Assembly: GCA_020631035.1 (NCBI GenBank) | Contig: JAHDIA010000285.1 | Location: forward strand, 1-7,667 | Origin: Chitinophagales bacterium | GTDB taxonomy: Bacteria > Bacteroidota > Bacteroidia > Chitinophagales > UBA2359 | DNA length: 7,667 nt | Reading direction: 5' to 3' | Shown: one piece after another, positions 1 to 5,415 of the stretch | How the letters are laid out: every line of letters begins with the position of its first letter | How positions within the stretch are numbered: position 1 is the first letter of the stretch | The notes under the pieces: generated by a model | What the model was told of the DNA's origin: nothing | Database searches by the model: none | The model's input: the letters and a program-made list of their open reading frames with translations, nothing else | Program-made: the position numbers and the translations under genes

Positions 1-246
1 ACAGTTGTCACTCCCATCAAAATTGAGTGAGGAGTATGAAAGAAAATCTATAGAATTTGGATTATACGTAAAATAAATAGAAGAAGTCCCTATGTTAAAA
101 TTCCCTGATTGCGCTTTGGCTTGAATGGTCACACAGAGAGTGGATGTTGAACAATCCATATCTGGTACCATCTGCAAATCAATTGTTTGAGCAAATAGTG
201 TGAGTGGAAAAAGTGTAAATAGAAAAATTTGTAGAATTTTGGTCAT
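1..246 (-). CDS. Secreted surface protein with cohesin-like N-terminal domain, 5' part only
   Basis: The frame opens with ATG at 246-244 and stays open for 82 codons to the left edge, so the C-terminal part is missing. Residues 1-20 form a signal peptide: MTK, then a hydrophobic stretch (ILQIFLFTLFPLTLF), ending in AQ. The mature part has a short segment with two cysteines (residues 32 and 38), then a beta-rich stretch around residues 49-75 of the pattern NFNIGTSSIYFTYNPNSI. In Bacteroidota this pattern is typical of cohesin-like or carbohydrate-binding beta-sandwich modules at the start of large surface proteins, often carried by the type IX secretion system. The sorting domain that would show this is not in the window. 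No Shine-Dalgarno sequence precedes the ATG, which is normal for the phylum. It lies 277 bp downstream of purA on the same strand, beyond a likely terminator, so it is probably transcribed separately. The cohesin-like call is pattern recognition only; the secreted nature is firmer. Confidence 0.7.
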   Translation of the reverse strand, partial: MTKILQIFLFTLFPLTLFAQTIDLQMVPDMDCSTSTLCVTIQAKAQSGNFNIGTSSIYFTYNPNSIDFLSYSSLNFDGSDNC

Positions 247-445
247 AGGGGTGTTTAAAATATGAATATAATTTTCAGATTAATTAGCATTTAAAATATA
301 TTAAACTCTGAATTAATATTTCTGACAAAACACATGCTCAAGTACGTTTTTTATTGCATCTTGTTGCAGTTTGCTTGATAAGAGTCTGTTTAAAATTCCG
401 AACTATTTAATTGAAAATGTGCCTTTTTGTGGGATATGATGTTGT
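247..445. other. AT-rich intergenic spacer upstream of the secreted protein gene
   Basis: This stretch lies between the probable purA terminator and the ATG of the secreted protein gene. It is very AT-rich, especially 255-320, and has no supported ORF on either strand. The promoter of the minus-strand secreted gene should lie here, but I find no clear Bacteroidota -7 box (TAnnTTTG, read as CAAAnnTA on the plus strand). I see no tRNA or other structured RNA. Confidence 0.5.
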
Positions 446-480
446 AAAAAACTCATTTAGCGATGGCTAAACTCCGTTTT
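446..480 (-). terminator. Probable intrinsic terminator of purA
   Basis: Read on the minus strand, the purA stop is followed after about 43 nt by a hairpin. The inner stem is TTTAGC/GCTAAA (471-466 with 461-456, loop CATC). An outer AAAAC/GTTTT pairing is possible across a small internal loop. A run of six T follows at 451-446. Stem, loop and T-run are in the right order for rho-independent termination of minus-strand transcription. The 4-nt gap between the inner stem and the T-run weakens the call somewhat. Confidence 0.55.
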
Positions 481-523
481 CAACACCTTATTTTACTTAT
501 TTTACACAGTATTTAATTAGTTA

Positions 524-1792
524 TCAACTGACTTCTTTGTGGAAAGTTTCGGCTCTTTTGGGCCCAATGGAAACAATGCTGATTGGCACACCTACAAAAT
601 CTTCTATAAATTGGATGTAAGTTTTGGCATTTTCGGGCAGTTCTTCGAGAGATGAAACATTTTCTTCGAGTGTAAAGCCTTCAAATTCTCGGTATTGTAC
701 TTCACATTTTTCCATTTCCTCAATGCTCAAGGGGTAAGAGACTTCTTTGCCGTCAATGTGGTAAGCAGTGGCTACTTTGAGTGGTTGAATGCCTGACAAT
801 ACATCTAATTTGGTGAGTGCAAACTGTGTGAATCCATTGAGTTGGTGTCCATATTTGAGCATTACCAAATCGAGCCATCCACAACGTCTGGGACGTCCAG
901 TTGTTGTACCAAATTCGTGTCCTTGTTTTCTTATTTGCTCTCCTAAACCATCGAGCAGTTCTGTTGGAAAAGGTCCCCCTCCAACTCTTGTTGTATAAGC
1001 TTTAACGATGCCCACGACATCCAATGACATTGGTGGAATGCCTACATATGGGAAAACGCCCCCAGAAATGGTATTGGATGAAGTCACAAAGGGATAGGTA
1101 CCAAAGGTATTGTCAAGGAAAGTACCTTGTGCGCCTTCAAAAATGATTTTTTTATTGGGTAGATATTGGTGTACTAAGGCTGATACGTCTCCTAAATATT
1201 TTTGTAATTTTTGTGCAAGTGGGGTGTATTCTTCAATTATCTGTTCTAAGTCGAGTAGCTCGGTATGTTTATAGACCTTTTCTAATATTAGGTTTTTGAT
1301 TTTAAGGTTACTCTCTAAGCGTTGGCGAAATTTATCGGGAGTGATAAAATCTATGAATCGGATGCCTACCCTACTTGCCCTGTCTGCATAACAGGGGCCG
1401 ATGCCTCGCCCAGTGGTTCCAATTTTTGCCTCACCAAGTAGTGCTTCGTTGGATACATCCATCATTTTGTGGTAAGGCATAATGATGTTGCAATGTGGAT
1501 CGATTGTCAGATCAATTGAAATGTTGCGGGCTTCGAGCTTTTCTATTTCTTGAATGAGTACAACAGGGTCTATTACAACTCCACTGGCAATGCAATTTTT
1601 TTTGCCGTATACCACCCCTGAGGGCAATAGGTGCAATTTGAACACTTCTTCTCCAACAATAATGGTGTGTCCTGCATTGTTGCCCCCTTGGAAACGAACA
1701 ATGAGGTCAGCCTTTTCGGCTAGTAAGTCTGTAATTTTTCCTTTTCCTTCATCTCCCCATTGGCTTCCGATGATAATGCTTGGTTTGGTCAT
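524..1792 (-). CDS. purA: Adenylosuccinate synthetase (PurA)
   Basis: The enzyme joins IMP and aspartate, using GTP, to give adenylosuccinate, the first committed step from IMP to AMP; it is cytosolic and works as a dimer. The protein has 422 residues, close to the usual bacterial length of about 430, and looks complete (ATG start, TGA stop). Signature motifs are in order: GDEGKGK at 13-19 with the catalytic Asp14, NNAGHT at 38-43 with the catalytic His42, GTTGRGIGP at 125-133 (IMP binding), GTYPFVTSSNT at 231-241, TTRVGGGPFPTEL at 267-279, the aspartate-binding TTTGRPRR at 296-303, TKLD at 327-330 (guanine recognition) and GPKR at 410-413. No key residue is missing. The ATG is chosen because the conserved PSIIIGSQWGDEG strand follows directly. 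No Shine-Dalgarno sequence is visible upstream. dprA lies upstream on the same strand but 289 bp away across repeats, so tight operon coupling is unlikely. Confidence 0.97.
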   Translation of the reverse strand: MTKPSIIIGSQWGDEGKGKITDLLAEKADLIVRFQGGNNAGHTIIVGEEVFKLHLLPSGVVYGKKNCIASGVVIDPVVLIQEIEKLEARNISIDLTIDPHCNIIMPYHKMMDVSNEALLGEAKIGTTGRGIGPCYADRASRVGIRFIDFITPDKFRQRLESNLKIKNLILEKVYKHTELLDLEQIIEEYTPLAQKLQKYLGDVSALVHQYLPNKKIIFEGAQGTFLDNTFGTYPFVTSSNTISGGVFPYVGIPPMSLDVVGIVKAYTTRVGGGPFPTELLDGLGEQIRKQGHEFGTTTGRPRRCGWLDLVMLKYGHQLNGFTQFALTKLDVLSGIQPLKVATAYHIDGKEVSYPLSIEEMEKCEVQYREFEGFTLEENVSSLEELPENAKTYIQFIEDFVGVPISIVSIGPKRAETFHKEVS

Positions 1793-1835
1793 AATTAGGC
1801 TGTTATTTTTCTGTAGGCGAAGTTAGGGGTTTCGG

Positions 1836-1866
1836 ATTTAAGATTCAAAATTTAAGATTTAAGATT
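1836..1866. repeat. Cluster of ATTTAAGATT decamers
   Basis: Three exact copies of ATTTAAGATT occur at 1836-1845, 1850-1859 and 1857-1866, the last two overlapping by 3 bp. A fourth exact copy lies at 3241-3250, just before the ATG of the M1-like gene. A one-mismatch version, ATTGAAGATT, lies at 5069-5078 over the stop codon of that gene. The unit is low in complexity, but exact reuse only at gene borders suggests a dispersed AT-rich intergenic repeat rather than chance. Here it sits 44-74 bp upstream of the purA start. Confidence 0.6.
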
Positions 1867-2016
1867 GGGAATAAATTTGAACTTGCATTTCCAAAATTGG
1901 GAATTTTTTGTTTTTGTCCACCAGATTTGGCTACAAGTGGGCTTGGCCTGGTTAACTCTTTATGTTTTGTCTGTACTACACTTTCATCCTTCGCCATGCG
2001 CCACGCTTCTTTTTTG

Positions 2017-2043
2017 GGGGTATCTGCAAAGGATGCCCCTACA
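2017..2043. repeat. REP-like hairpin element, copy 1
   Basis: On the plus strand, GGGGTATC (2017-2024) pairs with GATGCCCC (2032-2039) around a TGCAAAG loop: an 8-bp stem with one T-G wobble, followed by TAC. It aligns without gaps over 27 bp with copy 2 at 2060-2086, with 19 identical positions. Nearly all differences are transitions, and the stem is kept. No T-run follows, so it is not a standard terminator. Confidence 0.65.
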
Positions 2044-2059
2044 TATTTGGGCAGCCCCA

Positions 2060-2086
2060 TGGGCACCCGCAAGGGGTGTCCCTACG
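2060..2086. repeat. REP-like hairpin element, copy 2, overlapping the dprA stop
   Basis: On the plus strand, GGGCACCC (2061-2068) pairs with GGGTGTCC (2074-2081) around the loop GCAAG: an 8-bp stem with one G-T wobble. CTAC follows, as in copy 1. The reverse complement of 2082-2084 is the TAG stop codon of dprA, so the 3' end of that gene lies inside the element. The start-to-start distance from copy 1 is 43 bp. Elements of this look are commonly dispersed in intergenic DNA of Bacteroidota; I state that from memory and could not search. Confidence 0.65.
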
Positions 2087-3167
2087 GGCGGATTTGTTGT
2101 AGGAGGTTGCCTGGGAGACTTTTTATTATGCCTTTGACTTCGAGGCTGAGGAGGGCTGCGGCTGTGGTACTGTAATTGAGATGGGACATTTGATGGATTT
2201 CGTCTATGTGTCTGATTTCTTTATCTTTGAACATATTGGCAATATGGGTTTCGTCTTGCTTGAGTTCTATAAAGAGTTGTCGCTGAACATTTTTTTTGCT
2301 TTCCTTTTCCCAACCCATTGTTTTTTTGATGTCTTCAGCAGAATTGACCAATGTGGCTTTTTGGGTTTGAATGAGCCAATTGCATCCACTAGAATACTGA
2401 CTGAATACGCTTCCTGGTAAGGCTAAGACTTTTCGGTTGTAGTTGTGGGCTTGTAAGGCTGTGATAATAGAGCCTCCCTTTTTGGCGGTTTCAATAACGA
2501 GTGTGGCATCACTAATTCCTGCAATGAGTCTGTTTCGACGGGGAAAATTTTCTTTGTCTGTACGGGCGTTGCTGTGAAATTCAGTAAGTAAGCCTCCATT
2601 TTGTAGCATTTTATGGGCAGTCTTGCGGTGTTCTGAGGGATACACCTTATCTAGTCCGTGTCCCAACATTGCTAGGGTGGTCATTTGGTTTTCAACACAT
2701 AGCCTATGGGCAAATATGTCGACCCCATATGCCAAACCACTGACAATGACCAAGTCTAGCTCGGCAAGTTCTTCTACGATTTGGAGGAGTGCCTTTTTGC
2801 CATAGGTAGTCACATTGCGGGTTCCGACAATGGATAGTATTTGACGGTGGTTGAGTTCGAAGTTTCCTTTGGCATATAAGAGTACAGCACTGTCATGACA
2901 TTCTTTTAGCCTAGCAGGATATTCGGCATCTAGGTAGAAGTAGGTTTTAATGTTGTATTTTTGAATAAACTTGAGTTCTTCTTCGACTCTTTTGAAGTAT
3001 GCTTGATCTAGGATAGACTTGACTGATTTCTCCCCTATTCTTGGAATTTTGAGGAGACTTTTTTTGGATGCTTTGAAAACGGCTTCGACTCCTCCACAGT
3101 AACTTACTAGGGTTCTTGCTCCAATGTTTCCAATTTTAGGGATCAGAGTAAGAGCATTTTGATTCAT
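2082..3167 (-). CDS. dprA: DNA processing protein DprA (DNA-protecting protein, Smf family)
   Basis: DprA binds incoming single-stranded DNA in the cytosol during natural transformation and loads RecA onto it. The 361-residue protein is complete and has the usual three parts. An N-terminal helical HhH/SAM-like region spans about 5-55 (NIGARTLVSYCGG, IPRIGEKSVKSIL). The Rossmann-like core spans about 80-285, with SIVGTRNVTTYG at 112-123, SGLAYGVD at 143-150, the FPRRNRLIAG motif at 208-217, GGSIITAL at 231-238 and LALPG at 248-252. A C-terminal winged-helix domain at about 298-356 ends in KGIIKSLPGNLL. The last few residues (QQIRP) and the TAG stop overlap a repeat element, so the native tail may have been slightly different. 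The ATG at 3167-3165 is followed directly by the conserved N-terminal region. AAAGGA lies only 1-2 nt before it, too close for a normal Shine-Dalgarno. The gene is divergent from the M1-like gene, 88 bp apart. Confidence 0.95.
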   Translation of the reverse strand: MNQNALTLIPKIGNIGARTLVSYCGGVEAVFKASKKSLLKIPRIGEKSVKSILDQAYFKRVEEELKFIQKYNIKTYFYLDAEYPARLKECHDSAVLLYAKGNFELNHRQILSIVGTRNVTTYGKKALLQIVEELAELDLVIVSGLAYGVDIFAHRLCVENQMTTLAMLGHGLDKVYPSEHRKTAHKMLQNGGLLTEFHSNARTDKENFPRRNRLIAGISDATLVIETAKKGGSIITALQAHNYNRKVLALPGSVFSQYSSGCNWLIQTQKATLVNSAEDIKKTMGWEKESKKNVQRQLFIELKQDETHIANMFKDKEIRHIDEIHQMSHLNYSTTAAALLSLEVKGIIKSLPGNLLQQIRP

Positions 3168-3186
3168 GTCCTTTAGATTATCTTTA

Positions 3187-3194
3187 TAACTTTG
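3187..3194 (+). promoter_or_regulatory. Possible Bacteroidota -7 promoter box for the M1-like gene
   Basis: TAACTTTG fits the Bacteroidota consensus TAnnTTTG exactly. It would place transcription start near 3200, about 55 nt before the ATG at 3256. The nearest upstream TTTTG (3157-3161) is 25 nt away, wider than the usual -33/-7 spacing, so the call is tentative. Confidence 0.35.
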
Positions 3195-3200
3195 TTTGAT

Positions 3201-3218
3201 ATTGTATATATATACAAT
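3201..3218. promoter_or_regulatory. 18-bp perfect AT-rich palindrome in the divergent dprA/M1-like promoter region
   Basis: ATTGTATATATATACAAT is its own reverse complement and sits near the middle of the 88-bp divergent spacer, 34 bp from the dprA start and 38 bp from the M1-like start. A dimeric repressor or activator site shared by both genes is possible. The core is a TA repeat, so part of the symmetry is easy to get by chance, but the ATTG/CAAT ends extend it. Confidence 0.35.
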
Positions 3219-3255
3219 GCGCCAAATTCAAATTGCAAGAATTTAAGATTATCAA

Positions 3256-5073
3256 ATGAGGTTTACCATATATATGTTAAAAAGTATTTTTTGTTTATTT
3301 GTTTTGTTCTCTGTGGGTTTGCAAGCTCAGATTGACTTTATATACAATCCCAAAAGAGTGCCCAATACTTATCGTTCGGAACAGAATCCCTACTATTGGG
3401 GCAATCGTGAAGGCGTCCGAGATTGGCAACAAGATGTACACTACAGTATAGAGGTAGAATTGGATACAACAAGGAATGTACTAGTAGGCAAACAGCAAGT
3501 CGCCTACTGGAACAATTCTCCTGATAGTTTACAACAGTTGTATTTTAATGTTCCACCAAGTCTTCCCAATAGTCAATCGTTTGTAGTTAAGGATGTCAAG
3601 ATGGTCAAAGCCAATGGTTTGTTGCAAGTCGATTATCAATTGGAGCAATCGAGTTTAAGAGTTGATTTATCTTCTGAGGTTGTTGCTAAAAGTTTTGTGG
3701 TTTTAGAACTAAAATTTGAAACCCCCATAGAGACATTTAGCTATCAAACTTCTGCTTTGCAAGTTGTTGAGGACCCAATTGGTTCTTTTTACAAAATAGG
3801 CAATTGGTATCCTAAGCTGGCTGTCTATGATGCAAAAAATGCCTGGAATTCATACCCGTATTTAAACCTAAAAAGTGAAGGCAATTTTGGTACTTATGAT
3901 GTACAGATTAAAACCCCTAAATCACATACCGTTATTGCGGGTGCTCATTTGCAAAACAAAACCTATGAAAACAATCATGCCATTCATTCTTTTCACTCTG
4001 AAAATGTCAATGATTTTGCTTTTGTTTGTGGTCCCAACTTATCTATGATTAAAGGCAATTATCAAAAAAGTAAATTGTTGATTGTGGCACTTGACAATCG
4101 CTTGGAACATTGGGAGGCTAGTTTGGAAACCATCAAACAAAGTTTGAATTTGATGGAGGATGTTTTTGGCAGATATGCATTTGAAAAATTGGTAGTGGTT
4201 GATGCCTACGATTCTAGCACATTTCCAATGATGTGTATGGCAAGTGGACATTCAGGTAGTAATCAAGCCTTGTTGGTTTACCAAGTTTGTAGACAATGGT
4301 TTTTTTCGATGATGTCGCCCAAAGACCCTAGTAGCACTTACCTTTATGAAGGTTTGTGCTTGTATTTAACGGACAAGTTGCTTGCCCAAATAGATCCTAA
4401 TTACAATGAGTTTATCAAAGAAGAATTGTTTCGACAATTTAGATCGCAAGGTGGCTTGAGCAATGGCTTCAATTATCATTACCCCGAATTTAAAAACTTG
4501 GACAACTATGGTATTGGGCAAAAAAACTCTTGGAAATATTTTGCTGATTCTTTTGTTTTGATGTATCAATTGGAATATGTTTTGGGTAAAAAAGCATTTC
4601 GTTCTATTTTGAAGAAGTATTTCCTTGAACGAAATTTCCAAGTGAACAGTTGGGAAGATTTTGTGGAGTATGTCAATCGAAAACATGGGGATTTGGATTG
4701 TTTTTTTGACCTGTGGATGAATGGAAGAAAATCTCTTAATTACACTGTCGAAAGTGTGAATTTATATCAAAATAGTTCAGACACTTATAAAATTACTTTG
4801 AAACGAAAGGGAGAGGTGCATTTACCTATAAATGTACATATAAAATCTTCTTCAAATGAGCGATTTAATTTTTATATTCCTTCTTGTCAAGAAAGCAAGG
4901 TAGACAGTGACGTAACGGTACTGAATCGCTGGGAAAGTTATGGCAATCATCATAAGGATTATGTGTTTGTGGTGCGTATTCCAGATGGTATTAAGAGCAT
5001 TGATTTGAATGTTGGTGGGCAATTGTTTGTAGTGGATGAGGCAGCGGATGTGGAGTGGCGGATTGAAAATTGA
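3256..5073 (+). CDS. Secreted M1-family peptidase-like protein lacking the zinc site (predicted pseudo-peptidase)
   Basis: The 605-residue protein follows the domain order of Bacteroidota M1 metallopeptidases. A signal peptide covers residues 1-24 or 1-25, ending LQAQ. An N-terminal beta domain of about 45-250 includes WQQDVHYSIEVELD and WYPKLAVYD. A helical catalytic-like domain covers about 265-490, and a beta tail of about 495-605 follows. The zinc motif HExxH is replaced by YQVCR at 342-346, followed by QWF as in active relatives. The third zinc ligand survives as Glu365 in YEGLCLY, with the exact HExxH-x18-E spacing kept. The exopeptidase GGMEYP-like motif is replaced by SSTFPM shortly before. 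A Tyr that could match the catalytic one is present at 428. Loss of both His and the catalytic Glu should abolish peptidase activity. The frame is intact, so the protein is probably kept for a binding or structural role outside the cytosol. No type IX sorting domain is evident at the C-terminus. A second ATG at codon 7 is an alternative start. The stop codon lies in an A/T repeat. Confidence 0.88.
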   Translation: MRFTIYMLKSIFCLFVLFSVGLQAQIDFIYNPKRVPNTYRSEQNPYYWGNREGVRDWQQDVHYSIEVELDTTRNVLVGKQQVAYWNNSPDSLQQLYFNVPPSLPNSQSFVVKDVKMVKANGLLQVDYQLEQSSLRVDLSSEVVAKSFVVLELKFETPIETFSYQTSALQVVEDPIGSFYKIGNWYPKLAVYDAKNAWNSYPYLNLKSEGNFGTYDVQIKTPKSHTVIAGAHLQNKTYENNHAIHSFHSENVNDFAFVCGPNLSMIKGNYQKSKLLIVALDNRLEHWEASLETIKQSLNLMEDVFGRYAFEKLVVVDAYDSSTFPMMCMASGHSGSNQALLVYQVCRQWFFSMMSPKDPSSTYLYEGLCLYLTDKLLAQIDPNYNEFIKEELFRQFRSQGGLSNGFNYHYPEFKNLDNYGIGQKNSWKYFADSFVLMYQLEYVLGKKAFRSILKKYFLERNFQVNSWEDFVEYVNRKHGDLDCFFDLWMNGRKSLNYTVESVNLYQNSSDTYKITLKRKGEVHLPINVHIKSSSNERFNFYIPSCQESKVDSDVTVLNRWESYGNHHKDYVFVVRIPDGIKSIDLNVGGQLFVVDEAADVEWRIEN

Positions 5074-5098
5074 AGATTTAAAATTGAAAATTCAGGAT
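5061..5098. repeat. A/T decamer array covering the stop codon of the M1-like gene
   Basis: The array contains ATTGAAAATT at 5062-5071 and 5083-5092, with ATTGAAGATT and ATTTAAAATT variants between them. The TGA stop at 5071-5073 and the last coded residues (IEN) are part of the array. The units are close variants of the decamers at 1836-1866 and 3241-3250. Confidence 0.55.
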
Positions 5099-5106
5099 TT
5101 TTCCTT

Positions 5107-5134
5107 GTACAGACGCACGGCCGTGCGTCTGTAC
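5107..5134. repeat. Perfect 28-bp palindrome
   Basis: The left half is GTACAGACGCACGG (5107-5120) and the right half is its exact reverse complement (5121-5134), with the centre at GGCC. As RNA it could form a stem of about 12 bp with a 4-nt loop. It lies 33 bp past the stop of the M1-like gene. No T-run follows on the plus strand, so classic termination is not supported, though transcript 3'-end protection is possible. Similar palindromes are dispersed in some Bacteroidota and cyanobacterial genomes (from memory, not searched). Confidence 0.8.
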
Positions 5135-5137
5135 GAG

Positions 5138-5195
5138 CCAATGGGATGTTCAAATGCCAATGGGATGTTTCAAATCCCAATGGGATGTTCAAATG
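5138..5195. repeat. Three tandem copies of a 19-20-bp repeat
   Basis: The unit CCAATGGGATGTTCAAATG occurs exactly at 5138-5156 and 5177-5195. Between them, 5157-5176 has one extra T and a final C in place of G. There are no spacers. Within the middle unit, TGGGAT (5161-5166) and ATCCCA (5174-5179) form an inverted repeat with a 7-nt loop. The array begins 3 bp after the 28-bp palindrome, so the two may be parts of one larger element. Confidence 0.8.
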
Positions 5196-5211
5196 AAATA
5201 TACCAATAGAA

Positions 5212-5345
5212 GTAGGGCGTGAAGCGGGTGGATTGTTATGACCGACGGAGGGTTAAAAGGTGCGAGTCTACGCCCGATAGGAGCGATTGCCATGCAAAAG
5301 CGGATAGCGGGGAGTCGCCTTCGTCCGAAGCCCTTGCGTTCCGTT
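5212..5345 (+). repeat. GC-rich structured intergenic element, possible non-coding RNA or dispersed repeat
   Basis: This stretch has about 59% GC, much higher than its surroundings. Possible pairings on the plus strand are GGGCGT (5215-5220) with ACGCCC (5270-5275), GCGATT (5283-5288) with AGTCGC (5313-5318, one wobble), and CTTC (5319-5322) with GAAG (5327-5330). The core GATAGGAGCG...AAAAGCGGATAGCGGGG at 5276-5312 recalls a structured motif common between genes in Bacteroidota; the Rfam family Flavo-1 is one candidate. That match is from memory and unverified, and the strand is a guess. The element has no coding potential that I can support. Confidence 0.45.
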
Positions 5346-5383
5346 CTAAAAATTAATGATTTCCTGCCAAATTAAGTATTTTA

Positions 5384-5414
5384 TAAAAATATAACAAGAC
5401 AAAAACACCTTGTC
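5384..5414 (-). terminator. Weak terminator candidate for the phosphatase gene
   Basis: On the minus strand, just after the TGA at 5418-5416, GACAAG (5414-5409) can pair with CTTGTT (5398-5393), with one G-T pair and a 10-nt loop. A T-rich stretch (five T at 5388-5384) follows. The stem is short and the loop large, so this is a tentative call. Confidence 0.3.
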
Positions 5415-5415
5415 A

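Larger units (their letters stand above)
1793..2081. other. Repeat-rich spacer between dprA and purA
   Basis: This 289-bp spacer has no supported gene. A minus-strand frame of 75 codons crosses it, but it runs through repeats and its product resembles nothing I know. From the purA side it holds the decamer cluster (1836-1866), a stretch at about 1960-2012, and two REP-like hairpins (2017-2043 and 2060-2086). The minus strand of 1990-2012 contains GAAGCGTGGCGCATGGCG, which loosely recalls the start of the GC-rich element at 5215-5345. No clear promoter for purA could be picked. Confidence 0.6.
5074..5415. other. Non-coding convergent intergenic region packed with repeats
   Basis: These 342 bp lie between the 3' ends of the M1-like gene and the phosphatase gene. 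I see no supported ORF. In order they contain the end of an A/T decamer array, a perfect 28-bp palindrome, three tandem 19-20-bp units, a GC-rich structured element of about 130 bp (about 59% GC by count), and an AT-rich tail with a weak terminator-like hairpin. Confidence 0.8.

Noticed and set aside
1554..1826. Plus-strand 90-codon ORF overlapping the 5' end of purA
   Set aside because: It is antisense to the highly conserved PurA N-terminus and its product has no family features.
1845..2072. Minus-strand 75-codon ORF between dprA and purA
   Set aside because: It runs through REP-like hairpins and the decamer cluster. Its product has low-complexity stretches and no recognisable motif.
524..3167. 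dprA-purA operon
   Set aside because: The genes share a strand, but 289 bp of repeat-rich DNA separates them and they have unrelated roles. Read-through is possible but not supported.
4366..4686. Minus-strand 106-codon ORF inside the M1-like gene
   Set aside because: It lies antisense to a well-supported coding region, and its predicted product has no recognisable motif.
5138..5195. Short CRISPR-like repeat array
   Set aside because: The units are directly adjacent with no spacers, and there are only three of them. No cas gene is present.
5264..5345. tRNA gene in the GC-rich element
   Set aside because: There is no cloverleaf with a TTCGANNC T-loop, an anticodon arm and a 7-bp acceptor stem.
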